Notes under the pieces: generated by a model
Told to the model about the DNA's origin: nothing
What the model saw: only the letters and a program-made list of their open reading frames with translations
Database searches by the model: none
From: Blastomonas ursincola
GTDB taxonomy: Bacteria > Pseudomonadota > Alphaproteobacteria > Sphingomonadales > Sphingomonadaceae
Length of the DNA: 64,000 nt
Direction: 5' to 3'
Assembly (NCBI RefSeq): GCF_013607875.1
Contig: NZ_VDES01000002.1
Coordinates: 1,103,132-1,167,131, forward strand
Translations under genes and position numbers: made by a program
Shown here: positions 17,608 to 26,553 of the stretch, piece after piece
How positions within the stretch are numbered: position 1 is the first letter of the stretch
How the letters are laid out: each line of letters begins with the position of its first letter

Positions 17608-17698
17608 GGTCCCTCTCTAGCGAGCGCGATTCCGCTTGGCGAGGGTGTGCTGGGTCGAAAGGACTGGATTGCGGGAGGCTGGGCACTATCAAGGCAGA

Positions 17699-18193
17699 AT
17701 GACAGAGCAGCCGATCCTGTTGATCATCTGGCACAGCCGCACCGGCGCTTCCAAGGTGATGGCGGAAGCGGCAGCTGCCGCTGCGCGTAACGAATGTACG
17801 GTGCAGCTGGTGGCGGCGGAGGAAGCAGAGGCCGCCGACCTGATTGCCGCTTCGGGCTATATTTTCGTCTGCCCCGAGAATCTCGCCAGCATGACCGGGG
17901 CGATGAAGGAGTTCTTCGATCGCTGCTATTACCCGCTGCTGGGGCGGATCGAGGGGCGGCCCTATGCGGCGACGGTGGCGGCGGGATCGGACGGGGCAGG
18001 GGCGGTGCGGCAGATCGAGCGGATCGCTACCGGCTGGCGATTGAAGCGCATCGCCGAGAGCCTGATCGTCTGCACACACGCGCAAACGCCCGAGGCCATT
18101 GCTGCGCCCAAGCATCCGGACGCGGCCGCGCTCGCCCCCTGCAGCGAATTGGGCGCGATGTTCGGGGCGGGGCTGGCCATGGGCATTTTCTGA
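17699..18193 (+). CDS. Flavodoxin-like / NADPH-dependent FMN reductase family protein
   Basis: A 164-residue alpha/beta protein. WHSRTGASKVMAEAA (11-25) is the phosphate-binding loop of flavodoxin-like FMN proteins, and FVCPENLASMTGAMKEFFDR resembles the flavin-contact loop of NAD(P)H:quinone/FMN reductases. It would carry out small redox reactions in the cytoplasm; the electron donor and acceptor are not evident. ATG 17699 is used since upstream in-frame codons add no family sequence. It diverges from recJ and is followed 53 bases later by the S9 peptidase gene. Confidence 0.8.
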   Translation: MTEQPILLIIWHSRTGASKVMAEAAAAAARNECTVQLVAAEEAEAADLIAASGYIFVCPENLASMTGAMKEFFDRCYYPLLGRIEGRPYAATVAAGSDGAGAVRQIERIATGWRLKRIAESLIVCTHAQTPEAIAAPKHPDAAALAPCSELGAMFGAGLAMGIF

Positions 18194-18246
18194 GCTTAAG
18201 TGTTTGCATCTGAAACGAGATTTGGGTCCATCCAGGGGAGTATCGC

Positions 18247-20178
18247 ATGCTGTTCCGTTCGTCGCTGCTGGCTGTTGCCGCGCTCATCGCCGTTCCTGCC
18301 GCCGCGCAGCAGGCCCCCGTCCAGACGCGCCAGGTCGGCACGGCGCGGCTGGAGAATGTGCCCGAGATTCCGCAGGACATCCGCGATGCGGTGCAGCGCT
18401 ACCAGAATTATCGCGAGGCGCGGTTTCAGGACTGGCTGCCCGATGGATCGATGCTGATCACCACGCGCTTCGGATCGACATTTCAGGTCCATCATGTGCC
18501 CGCTCCCGGCGCGGCACGGCGGCAGCTGACCTATTATGGCGAGCCGGTCAGCGGGGCGAAGACCGTGCCCGGCAAGAAGCGCTTCGTGCTCACCCGCGAT
18601 ACCGGCGGCGATGAATGGTTCCAGCTGTTCGTCCGCGATCTCGACGGCGTAGGCCAGCCGCTGACCGAGCCGGTGACGCGCAACCAGTCGCCGGTATTCG
18701 CCAAGGATGGCAGCCTGCTGGTCTGGTCGCGCGCCACCAAGGGTTCGGCCGATTATGCAATCATGGCCGCCGATCCTGCCGACCCGAAGAGCCGCCGCCT
18801 GGTCTGGCAGGGCAACGGCGCGGTCGGCCCGCAGGACATCAGCGCGGACAAGACGACGGTGCTGCTCGCCAAGGGGATATCGAACCGCGAGAACCATCTG
18901 ATGCTGCTCGACATGGAGAGCGGCAAGGTCACCCCGCTCGACTGGTCGGTCAAGGCCAAGGCGCGGTTCGAGGACCCGCGCTTCATCGAGGACGGCAAGG
19001 CGATCGTCGCGATCACCAACGCCGGCACCGACACGCGGCGGCTGGTGCGGATCGATGCCGCCACTGGCAAGATGACCGCGCTGTCGCGCGAGCCGGGCTG
19101 GGATGTCGAGGCCTATGACCTGTCGCCCGATGGCCGCACGATCGCCTATACGCTCAACGAGGACGGCTATTCGCGCGTGATCGTGATGCCGCTGGCGGGT
19201 GGCGCGGGCATGTCGCCCTCGCTTCCGCGCGGGGTTGTGACGGCCCTGTCCTTCTCGCCCGACGGTGGCAAGCTGGCGGTGGGGCTGACCAATGCGACCA
19301 CTGCGGGAGATGTCTGGACCGTGGAACTGGGCAACCAGGCGATCACCCGCTGGACCCAGTCCGAGCCGGGCGAGCTCGATCCCGCCAAGCTCGTCGAGCC
19401 GCAGCTCGTGCGCTTCACCAGCTTTGACGGGCTCACCGTCCCTGCCTTTGTCTATCGGCCGAAGAATGCCGCGCCCGATGCCAAGCTGCCGGTGATCATC
19501 GACATCCATGGCGGACCCGAGGCACAAACGCGCCCGAGCTGGAACCCAGGCGCGCAATATTTTGCCGATGTGCTTGGCGCGGTGGTCATCCTGCCCAACG
19601 TGCGCGGATCGGACGGCTATGGCACCAAATATCTCAATCTCGACAACGGCCCGCTGCGCGAGGATAGCGTCAAGGATATCGGCGCGCTGATCGACTGGGC
19701 GGGCAAGCAGCCGGGCATGGATGCGAAGCGGATCGCGGTTTATGGCCAGTCCTATGGCGGCTACATGTCGCTCGCCAGCATGACCTTCTATTCGGACAAG
19801 CTGGTCGGCGGGGTCGAGCGCTATGGCATCAGCGATTTCATCAGCTTCATGGCCAATACCGAAGCCTATCGCCGCGACAACCGCCGCGCCGAATATGGCG
19901 ACGAGCGCGACCCCAAGATGCGCGCGGTGTTCGAACGGATCGCGCCGCTCAAGAATGTGGGCAAGATCACCAAGCCGATGCTGGTGATGCAGGGCGCGAA
20001 CGACCCGCGCGTGCCGCAATCCGAATCCGATCAGGTGGTCGCCGCGCTGCGCGCGAACGGGGTCGAGACCTGGTACGTGCTCTATGCCGATGAAGGCCAT
20101 GGCTTCCTCAAGAAGGCGAACAACGATCTGCGCCGCGAGGTCGAGACGGTGTTCCTGAAGAAGCTCTTCGCACAATGA
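18247..20178 (+). CDS. Secreted S9-family (prolyl oligopeptidase-like) peptidase
   Basis: A 643-residue serine peptidase with a signal peptide (1 to about 20, ending AAAQ), a seven-bladed propeller region (about 40-380) and an alpha/beta hydrolase domain. The catalytic triad is readable as Ser502 (GQSYGGY), Asp586 (GANDPRVP) and His618 (DEGHGF). HGGPEAQTRP and GSDGYG are family hallmarks. It would hydrolyse short peptides in the periplasm or at the surface. Its stop overlaps the start of the deacetylase gene by four bases, so the two are cotranscribed. Confidence 0.92.
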   Translation: MLFRSSLLAVAALIAVPAAAQQAPVQTRQVGTARLENVPEIPQDIRDAVQRYQNYREARFQDWLPDGSMLITTRFGSTFQVHHVPAPGAARRQLTYYGEPVSGAKTVPGKKRFVLTRDTGGDEWFQLFVRDLDGVGQPLTEPVTRNQSPVFAKDGSLLVWSRATKGSADYAIMAADPADPKSRRLVWQGNGAVGPQDISADKTTVLLAKGISNRENHLMLLDMESGKVTPLDWSVKAKARFEDPRFIEDGKAIVAITNAGTDTRRLVRIDAATGKMTALSREPGWDVEAYDLSPDGRTIAYTLNEDGYSRVIVMPLAGGAGMSPSLPRGVVTALSFSPDGGKLAVGLTNATTAGDVWTVELGNQAITRWTQSEPGELDPAKLVEPQLVRFTSFDGLTVPAFVYRPKNAAPDAKLPVIIDIHGGPEAQTRPSWNPGAQYFADVLGAVVILPNVRGSDGYGTKYLNLDNGPLREDSVKDIGALIDWAGKQPGMDAKRIAVYGQSYGGYMSLASMTFYSDKLVGGVERYGISDFISFMANTEAYRRDNRRAEYGDERDPKMRAVFERIAPLKNVGKITKPMLVMQGANDPRVPQSESDQVVAALRANGVETWYVLYADEGHGFLKKANNDLRREVETVFLKKLFAQ

Positions 20179-21182
20179 GGACGTTCTTCGATCCGCGCCA
20201 GCACGATCATGCGCCCGCGATGGAGCTGCACAACGGGGCTTATGTGCCCTATGCCGAGCATCGCGGACGCATGGAGAATGTGCTCGAAGCGCTGAGCGAT
20301 ATCGAAACGCCGCGCGATTACGGGCTCGAACCGATCCGCCGGGTGCATCGCGACAATTATCTCGAATTCCTGGAATCGGCGCACAAGCGCTGGGTCGAGG
20401 CAGGGCGCACTGGCGATGCGCATGGCTATGCCTGGCCGGTGGTCGGCAGGCGGCCGCTCAAGCTGAACCGGATCGACGCGGATCTGGGCCAGTTCAGCTT
20501 CGATGCTTCCAGCCCGATTGCTGCCGGAACCTGGTCCAGCGCCTATTGGGCGGCGCAATCGGCGCTCGCGGCGACCGAGGCGGTGCTCGGCGGCGATCGC
20601 TCAGCCTTCGCGCTGTGCCGCCCGCCGGGACACCATTGCGGCGCGGATTATCTGGGCGGCTATTGCTTCATCAACAATGTCGCGGTGGCGGCCGAAGCGG
20701 CCATCGCGGCGGGCCGGAAGCGCATTGCGATCCTCGATGTCGATTACCACCATGGCAATGGCACGCAGGATATTTTCTACGATCGCGGCGACGTTCTGTT
20801 CGTCTCGATCCATGCCTATCCTGCGACCGACTATCCGTTCTTCTGGGGCCATTCTGACGAGCGTGGCGAGGGGGCAGGCGAGGGCGCGACGCTCAACCTG
20901 CCGCTGCCGCGCGGCACGGACCTGGCCAGCTATATGGCGGCGCTGGAGACGGGGCTGGCCGCGATCCGCGCTTTCGGTGCGGACATGCTGTGCGTCTCGT
21001 TCGGCGCGGATACCTTTGCCGGCGACCCGATCTCGCAATTCGCGCTACAGACGGCCGATTATACCCCCATCGCCCGCTCGATCGCCGCACTCGATCTGCC
21101 GACAGTGATCGTCATGGAAGGCGGCTACGCGGTCGACGCGCTGGGCGCAAATGTCGCAGCGTTTCTGGCGGGGTTTGGGTAG
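20175..21182 (+). CDS. Histone-deacetylase-family protein (acetylpolyamine amidohydrolase-like)
   Basis: A 335-residue zinc hydrolase that removes acetyl groups from amines such as acetylpolyamines or acetyl-lysine. Family signatures: RPPGHHCG with the His-His charge relay, zinc ligands in DVDYHHGNGTQ and SFGADTFAGDP, and the GGYAV end motif. The N-terminus MRTFFDPRQHDHAP resembles bacterial acetylpolyamine deacetylases more than AcuC. It overlaps the S9 peptidase gene (ATGA). The substrate is not determined by sequence alone. Confidence 0.9.
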   Translation: MRTFFDPRQHDHAPAMELHNGAYVPYAEHRGRMENVLEALSDIETPRDYGLEPIRRVHRDNYLEFLESAHKRWVEAGRTGDAHGYAWPVVGRRPLKLNRIDADLGQFSFDASSPIAAGTWSSAYWAAQSALAATEAVLGGDRSAFALCRPPGHHCGADYLGGYCFINNVAVAAEAAIAAGRKRIAILDVDYHHGNGTQDIFYDRGDVLFVSIHAYPATDYPFFWGHSDERGEGAGEGATLNLPLPRGTDLASYMAALETGLAAIRAFGADMLCVSFGADTFAGDPISQFALQTADYTPIARSIAALDLPTVIVMEGGYAVDALGANVAAFLAGFG

Positions 21183-21215
21183 GCGGGTGTAGGCGCGGGG
21201 CGGAAAGGGCTGCCC

Positions 21216-21665
21216 CTAGCCCCCCTTCTTCACCTTGCGATAGGGCACGAACTCGCTCAGCGCGCAGCTGCCCAGGGGCACGTTGATGCGCAGGTCCTGG
21301 ACCAGCACGATGTCGCCCGAGCACAGGCGGCCGACCGGGGTCTGCGAGATCATCGTGTTGTCGCGGGCGCGGGGGCAGCCGAGATACGGCGTATTGACGT
21401 ACACCACCGAGCCATCGTCATAGAGCAGCACGTCGTCGCTGGCCGCGGTCGAGCGGCGCAGGCGGGTGCGCGGGATGCAGTCGACCGGATCGCCCGCCAC
21501 CCGGTCCTTGAGATAGATTTTCGCGAGCTTCTGACCGCGTTCGTCGAGATTGGCGATGGCATCGGCGGTGCGCGCGCGGATTTCTGCATCGCGGCTGTCC
21601 GAGGCGATCAGCGGGGTGGCACAGGCGAGCGCGGCGAGGCTGAGCATGATGGGCATGTTGCGCAT
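21216..21665 (-). CDS. Exported protein of unknown function
   Basis: A 149-residue protein with a signal peptide (MRNMPIMLSLAALACATPL). The mature part has cysteines in VDCIPR, YLGCPR, RLCSGD and SCALSE that could form two disulfides in the periplasm. No named domain is recognised. The ATG at 21665 is chosen because AAGGA lies eight bases before it; the ATG at 21674 has no room for a ribosome-binding site. It converges with the deacetylase gene. Confidence 0.75.
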   Translation of the reverse strand: MRNMPIMLSLAALACATPLIASDSRDAEIRARTADAIANLDERGQKLAKIYLKDRVAGDPVDCIPRTRLRRSTAASDDVLLYDDGSVVYVNTPYLGCPRARDNTMISQTPVGRLCSGDIVLVQDLRINVPLGSCALSEFVPYRKVKKGG

Positions 21666-21735
21666 GGTCGTCATCCTTGTTCTGGGCCCCCGAAGAGCCT
21701 TAATATACCCCAGCCCGCCGCGCGTCGCCAGCGGC

Positions 21736-22155
21736 TTACCAGCTGCCGGTATTGGGCATCGAGACCCAGGGCTCGGCAGGTTCCAGATGGCCTTCCTGCA
21801 GCAGCTCGACCGAGATGCCGTCGGGGCTGCGCACGAAAGCCATATGCCCGTCGCGCGGAGGGCGGTTGATCGTCACGCCCGCATCCATCAGCCGCTGGCA
21901 GGTCTCGTAGACATTCTCCACCCGATAGGCGAGGTGCCCGAAATTGCGTCCGCCGGTATATTCCTCCGGGTCCCAGTTGTGCGTCAGCTCGACCTCGGCC
22001 ACGCCCTCCTGACCGGGCGCGGCGAGGAAGATCAGCGTGAAGCGGCCCTGCTCGCTGGAGAAGCGGCGGACTTCCTTGAGGCCGATCAGCTCGAAAAACT
22101 TGATCGTCGCATCGGGATCGGTGACGCGGATCATCGTGTGGAGATATTTGGTCAT
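21736..22155 (-). CDS. Lactoylglutathione lyase / VOC-family glyoxalase
   Basis: A 139-residue glyoxalase I-type protein ([21 protein letters not shown]...). The two beta-alpha-beta modules carry candidate metal ligands: His6 region (YLHTMIRV), Glu in VAEVELTHN, His in FGHLAYRV and Glu in GISVELLQ. This is the pattern of methylglyoxal-detoxifying enzymes that act on the glutathione hemithioacetal. The gene stands alone on the minus strand; the symbol gloA is plausible but other VOC enzymes share the fold. Confidence 0.85.
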   Translation of the reverse strand: MTKYLHTMIRVTDPDATIKFFELIGLKEVRRFSSEQGRFTLIFLAAPGQEGVAEVELTHNWDPEEYTGGRNFGHLAYRVENVYETCQRLMDAGVTINRPPRDGHMAFVRSPDGISVELLQEGHLEPAEPWVSMPNTGSW

Positions 22156-22287
22156 TATACTGGCCTCAATTCATCGCAGTTAAGACACGGTTCATCGCAG
22201 CTCGGCTAATCGATCCATCGTGTCGTCGGGGGTGGATGTGCCCCGCAGATATAGGCGGCACGCATCGCATTGGAAGGACTTTCGGAC

Positions 22288-23037
22288 ATGGTTGATGGTG
22301 GGGGATCGGACGGATCGGGCAAGCGCGGCTGGGTGCGCGACAATGTGTTTCTCGCCGGTGCCGGGATACTGGCGATCGGCATGGTCGCGGGCGGCTATCT
22401 GCTCGGCGATGGCCTGTTGCGCGCCAAGCAGGCGGACCGTTCGGTCACCGTGCGCGGCCTTGCCGAAAAGGACGTGACGGCGGATCTTGCCACCTGGACC
22501 ATCGCCTATTCGGCCCAGGCCGACGACCTCGCAAGCGCGCAGGCCGATATCGATGCCGATACCAAGGCGCTGCGCGGTTTCTTCACCGAGCTCGGCTTCG
22601 ATGGCGACGCGCTGCAGCCCACGGGCGCGAACGTCTCGCAGTTCAACAACAATTACGGATCGACCACCTATACCATCCGCCAGCGTATGTCGCTGCGCAC
22701 CAACGACATCAAGAAGGCGCAGGCGGCGGTGAAGCGCCAGTTCGACTTGATCCGGCGGGGCGTCGTGCTCGACGAAGGATCGGGCATGGCGTACAGCTTT
22801 ACCAAGCTCAACGACATCAAACCCAAGATGGTGGCCGAAGCGACCAAGGATGCGCGTGCCTCGGCCGAGCAGTTCGCCAAGGACAGCGGCACCGATGTCG
22901 GCGGGATCAAGAGCGCGACCCAGGGCTATTTCTCGGTCGAATCGCGCGATGGCGAGAGCGGTGGCGGCTGGGGCGTCAGCGACACGCCGTACAAAAAGGT
23001 ACGCGTGGTGACGACGGTGGATTTCTACCTGGATTGA
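22288..23037 (+). CDS. SIMPL (DUF541) domain protein with N-terminal membrane anchor
   Basis: A 249-residue envelope protein. A cytoplasmic tail is followed by one transmembrane helix (about 15-37, VFLAGAGILAIGMVAGGYLL) and a SIMPL domain starting at RSVTVRGLAEKDVTADLATW. Family members are periplasmic and form rings in some species; function is mostly unknown. ATG 22288 is preferred to the TTG at 22270 because GGAAGG (22272-22277) is a good ribosome-binding site for it. Confidence 0.88.
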   Translation: MVDGGGSDGSGKRGWVRDNVFLAGAGILAIGMVAGGYLLGDGLLRAKQADRSVTVRGLAEKDVTADLATWTIAYSAQADDLASAQADIDADTKALRGFFTELGFDGDALQPTGANVSQFNNNYGSTTYTIRQRMSLRTNDIKKAQAAVKRQFDLIRRGVVLDEGSGMAYSFTKLNDIKPKMVAEATKDARASAEQFAKDSGTDVGGIKSATQGYFSVESRDGESGGGWGVSDTPYKKVRVVTTVDFYLD

Positions 23038-23073
23038 TCATTGCTTTCCCCTCCCCCTGGGGAGGGGAGAGGC

Positions 23074-23943
23074 CTAGGGCTTCGCGGTGGTCTCTGCCGT
23101 CTCTGCCTCTGCCCGGTCGAGGTCGCTCAGATGGCCGCGCGCGGTGCGCGCTATCGGCCCCTCGGGGCGGATCTCGATCGCCTGGGTCCAGTTGCGCCGG
23201 GCGACGTCGTATTTGCCAGCGCTGGCCGCGATATTGCCGGCTTCCAGCGCGACTTCGGGATCGCGCGGGGCGAGGCGCGCGGCAATGTCAATATCGGCCT
23301 GCGCCCGCTCCAGCTTGCCCAGCCGGCGCGCCAGCGTCGCCGAGAGCAGCCAGGCGAGCGGGTCCTCGGGCGCAAGCTTGTGCGCCTCGGCCAGCGCAAT
23401 TTCCGCTGCATCGGTCTGCCCTGCCACCACCAGCGCACGGGCGCGGTCGAGATGCAGTTCGCCGAGCAGCAGCCCCTGCGCTACGCCCTGCGCCAGCGCC
23501 GCGTCGAAATAGGTCAGCGCCTTGTCGGCATCTCCGGTCGCCAGCATCGCATTGCCCGCCTGGGTCCACAGATTCGCGGCGCGCTTGTCGCGGGCAAGCT
23601 CGGCATCGCGCGCGGCGTCGACAAACGCATCGGCTGCGGCGGCCCAGCGGCCTTCCTTGGAATAGGCAAAGCCCAGGCAATGCCGCGCGAAATAGCCGCC
23701 GCCCGCGATGAGCCACTCATTGGCCGCGACGATTCCTGTCTTGGGATCGTCGGTTGCCGTGTCCATGCAGGCATCGAAGCGCGCCTCGTCGGCCAGCGGC
23801 GCCGTGAAGCCGGACGCGCGGGGGCCGGGCTTCGGCACCTCGGCCTCGGCGGGTGCCGGTGCAGGCAGGGGCGGCAAGGCATTGGCGTCGGCGGGGCCGA
23901 CCTGGGTGGCCGCGAGCAGCAAGACAGCAGGGAATATCGTCAT
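23074..23943 (-). CDS. Exported tetratricopeptide-repeat protein
   Basis: A 289-residue protein with a signal peptide (MTIFPAVLLLAATQVG) and helical TPR-type repeats from about 100 to 270 (WAAAADAFVDAARDAELA, ADKALTYFDAALAQG, DAAEIALAEAHKLAPEDPLA, ERAQADIDIAARLAPRDPEVAL). Probably a periplasmic scaffold. ATG 23943 is preceded by AGGAG. It starts 25 bases after the ATP-grasp gene on the same strand, which suggests one transcript. Confidence 0.82.
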   Translation of the reverse strand: MTIFPAVLLLAATQVGPADANALPPLPAPAPAEAEVPKPGPRASGFTAPLADEARFDACMDTATDDPKTGIVAANEWLIAGGGYFARHCLGFAYSKEGRWAAAADAFVDAARDAELARDKRAANLWTQAGNAMLATGDADKALTYFDAALAQGVAQGLLLGELHLDRARALVVAGQTDAAEIALAEAHKLAPEDPLAWLLSATLARRLGKLERAQADIDIAARLAPRDPEVALEAGNIAASAGKYDVARRNWTQAIEIRPEGPIARTARGHLSDLDRAEAETAETTAKP

Positions 23944-23968
23944 GGCGGCTCCTGTGACGCGCTCGACC

Positions 23969-24835
23969 TTAACCGGCGCTGGCTGGCTGGCGTGCCGCCG
24001 CTGCAATCGCTGCCGCAAAGGCCTTGCCGCCATCGGCGGTGCGATCGAGCGACAGCCAGGGTTCGATCAGCTCGATTTCCATCAGCGCATAGCCTCCCCG
24101 GCCATCGCCGACCATGTCGATCCGGGCATAGAGCAGGTCGGCATCGATCGCCCCGAGCGTCGCAAGAGCGAGATCGCGCGCAGCCGCTGGTGGCACCACC
24201 GCCTGCGACTGGCCGCCGAACTGGCCCTGCACGCGAAAATCCCCGCTCTTCGGGCGTTTGAGGATGGCATGCGCGAGTTCGCCCGCCAGCCAGAACAGCG
24301 AATATTCGCCCTCGCTGGCGATCATCGGCATCATCGGCTGGACAAGCATCGCGCGGCCCAGCGCTTCGGGCGGGCAGGGGGCGCCATCGCGCAGCAGCCA
24401 GGTATGGTCCGATCCCGCCGACACCGGGGGCTTCACCACCAGATCGGCGGTGCCGAAGGCGGTGCGTGCTTCGTCCACTGCGGCTGCGTCCAGCCGTTCG
24501 TGAAACCGCGTCGGCACGATGGCGACGCCGCGCTGTGCGAGTTCGAGCAGATAGCGTTTATCGGTATTCCAGCGCAGTATTTCGAGCGGGTTGAGGAAGC
24601 GTGCGCCCTGCCAGCGATCGAGCTGCGCGTGCCAACGCGGCAGCGCGCGATGATAGCCCCAGGCCATCAGCGGCAGCACCAGATCGGCCTCGAACGGTGC
24701 GCTGTCGGTCCAGGCGCGCCATTCGACCGTCAGGCCATGCATGGCGAACAGCGGCTCGATCACGACCGCCTGGTCCTGCCAGTCGTCATAGCGGGTGAGG
24801 TCGGCGGCGTCGGGGATGAGAATGCAGATGCGCAT
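23969..24835 (-). CDS. ATP-grasp family ligase-like protein
   Basis: A 288-residue protein resembling ATP-grasp enzymes such as glutathione synthetase/RimK relatives. Recognisable parts are NTDKRYLLELAQRGVAIVPT (the lysine after the A-domain), ADLVVKPPVSAGSDHTWL (ATP-binding strand and loop), MLVQPMMPMIASEGEYSLFW (hinge and E-x-S) and the metal-binding end ALMEIELIEPWLSLD. It should join a carboxylate to an amine or thiol using ATP; the substrate is unknown. It lies upstream of a TPR protein gene in the same direction. Confidence 0.8.
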   Translation of the reverse strand: MRICILIPDAADLTRYDDWQDQAVVIEPLFAMHGLTVEWRAWTDSAPFEADLVLPLMAWGYHRALPRWHAQLDRWQGARFLNPLEILRWNTDKRYLLELAQRGVAIVPTRFHERLDAAAVDEARTAFGTADLVVKPPVSAGSDHTWLLRDGAPCPPEALGRAMLVQPMMPMIASEGEYSLFWLAGELAHAILKRPKSGDFRVQGQFGGQSQAVVPPAAARDLALATLGAIDADLLYARIDMVGDGRGGYALMEIELIEPWLSLDRTADGGKAFAAAIAAAARQPASAG

Positions 24836-24914
24836 GGAACTGGCCTGGCTGGGAAGGGGGCGGGGTTCGGATCAGGCTTGATCGTTCCGCCCTTTCGGGT
24901 CAACAGTTGCGGCC

Positions 24915-25337
24915 ATGACCGATCCCGCGCCCGTAATCCAGAGCCTGTTTGCCGGGCTGCCTATCTTCATGCTGCATCTGGGCACGGCGACGGTCGCGTG
25001 GGCGCTGGCTCTGGCGCTCTATATGTGGATTACCCCGCACAAGGAATTCGCGCTGATCCGCGCGGGCAATGTCTCGGCGGCGGTTTCACTGGGCGGTGCG
25101 GCACTCGGGCTGGCGCTGCCGCTCGCCTTCTGTCTCGCCGCTTCGGTCAATGTCTGGGACGTGCTGATCTGGGGCAGCGTGACGCTCATCCTGCAATTGA
25201 TCGCGTTTCGCGCGGTCGATCTGCTGATCGGCAATCTGTCGAAGCGGATCGAGGAGGATCAGCTGGCTGCTGCGATCTTCCTGGCCATGACCAAGGTCGC
25301 CTTGGCCGCGCTCAATGCGGCTGCCGTCGCCGGATAG
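24915..25337 (+). CDS. DUF350 membrane protein
   Basis: A 140-residue integral membrane protein with four predicted helices (about 15-40, 52-75, 82-102, 118-140), matching the small DUF350/YjfL family. RIRAGNVSAAVSLGG resembles the family's conserved loop. Function is unknown. It converges with the outer-membrane protein gene and shares a terminator hairpin with it. Confidence 0.85.
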   Translation: MTDPAPVIQSLFAGLPIFMLHLGTATVAWALALALYMWITPHKEFALIRAGNVSAAVSLGGAALGLALPLAFCLAASVNVWDVLIWGSVTLILQLIAFRAVDLLIGNLSKRIEEDQLAAAIFLAMTKVALAALNAAAVAG

Positions 25338-25338
25338 A

Positions 25339-25374
25339 AAAATGGCGGAGCCGCTTGCGCAGCCCCGCCATTTT
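25339..25374. terminator. Bidirectional hairpin terminator
   Basis: AAAATGGCGG (25339-25348) pairs perfectly with CCGCCATTTT (25365-25374), giving a GC-rich stem with A/T tracts on both sides. It sits between the convergent DUF350 and outer-membrane protein genes, so it can end transcription from either strand. Confidence 0.85.
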
Positions 25375-25391
25375 CAACGATCAGCCATCGA

Positions 25392-26237
25392 TCAGAAGCG
25401 GAACGCGGTGGTCACGCGGATCGAGTGGAACTCGAAATTCGGATCGCTGCGGCGCATGTCGGTCTGGCCGGCACGCAGCAGGAACGGGTTGGTCGCAGGG
25501 GCAGTGCCCGGACCGACGTTCACGGCGAAATCGTCATTGGTATAGGTGTTGTAGAGATATTCGAGCCCGATGCTCATGTTGGGAGCGATCTTGGCTTCAA
25601 CACCGCCACCGGCCTGCCAGCCCCACGACCAATCCTTGGTGTTGCGCGGCGTGAACGAGTTGGCAGCGTTCGAGGTGCGGAAGCCGTTCTCGATGCGACC
25701 ATAGCTGACGCCGCCGGTGCCGTAGAACAGGATGCCGCCGCCCGGGGTATAGCCAGCGCGGGCTCGGGCCGAGATGGCGTAATCGAGTTCACGCGTGAAC
25801 GTATAGTTGGCCGGGGTCGTGCTGAACGCGGTGACGAAATCCTTGGCTTCCGACTTGCTGCCCTCGACCAGTGCACCGATGACGAAATTGCCATAGCGCT
25901 TGTCGGCGCCGATGCGGACACCGTATTCGATGCCGTTCTGGTCCTGACGGCAGCCGGCATCAGCATTGTTGCCCCTGGCCGAACCACGGCAGAAGCCCGG
26001 GCTGAAAGCATTGAGGCCTGCGGTATTCAGCACGCTGTCGTTGAAGTCGCCATCGACATTGGTGTCGAAGACAACGCCTTCACCGCGCGGGCTCGACTGA
26101 GCCGAATAGCCGAAATGGCCGCCGACATAGACGCCGTCGAAATCGGTATCGTCCTTCACCGTCTGGGCGAATGCGGGCGTCGCCAGCATGGCGACAGCAA
26201 TGGCCGAAGCGGCGGAAAATTTGATGGGGGTCTTCAT
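25392..26237 (-). CDS. Outer-membrane beta-barrel protein (OmpA/opacity-like)
   Basis: A 281-residue small barrel. The signal peptide (MKTPIKFSAASAIAVAMLATPAFAQ) precedes strands with alternating aromatic residues (FDGVYVGGHFGYS, FYGTGGVSYGRIE, NMSIGLEYLYNTYTND) and ends in ...TTAFRF, the C-terminal phenylalanine signal used for barrel assembly. A loop with cysteines and RGSARGNNADAGC may be extracellular. It is likely an abundant surface protein; ligand unknown. ATG 26237 is chosen because the signal peptide starts there. Confidence 0.88.
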   Translation of the reverse strand: MKTPIKFSAASAIAVAMLATPAFAQTVKDDTDFDGVYVGGHFGYSAQSSPRGEGVVFDTNVDGDFNDSVLNTAGLNAFSPGFCRGSARGNNADAGCRQDQNGIEYGVRIGADKRYGNFVIGALVEGSKSEAKDFVTAFSTTPANYTFTRELDYAISARARAGYTPGGGILFYGTGGVSYGRIENGFRTSNAANSFTPRNTKDWSWGWQAGGGVEAKIAPNMSIGLEYLYNTYTNDDFAVNVGPGTAPATNPFLLRAGQTDMRRSDPNFEFHSIRVTTAFRF

Positions 26238-26553
26238 GGTTTCGCGTCCTTGCTTTTTGGTATTCAGACGGTTGCCAAACCTACAGACCCACAGCTCGGT
26301 TCCAACATCACGAACATTGATGAGCTTGCGTTGCGATTTTGTCACACATGCATCATGCTGAATCGATAGCATGAACGCAGCATTAATTGAAAGTAAGCAC
26401 GATATTCAGAAACTGGCGGTCAGTTGCATTGCCGCAGCGACAAGCAACACTTGTATCGTGAAACTATGCCTATCCGCTTGATTCTGTCGCCAGCGCCGGT
26501 AGCGTCGCAATTATGCACAAGGCGATGGAAGGTTCCGAAAGCGCTCGGCGCGG
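26238..26553. other. Gene-free, AT-rich stretch upstream of the outer-membrane barrel gene
   Basis: 316 bases without a credible gene. It contains the promoter region of the barrel gene on the minus strand and a dyad at 26353-26374. No clear sigma-70 boxes were assigned. Confidence 0.5.
26353..26374. promoter_or_regulatory. Inverted repeat TCATGCT-N8-AGCATGA
   Basis: A perfect 7-bp dyad (26353-26359 and 26368-26374) about 115-135 bases upstream of the barrel gene start. Position and symmetry fit a regulator site; no regulator is identified. Confidence 0.35.

Noticed and set aside
15853-17790. 645-residue plus-strand frame opposite recJ
   Set aside because: recJ motifs are intact on the minus strand; the antisense protein shows no domain.
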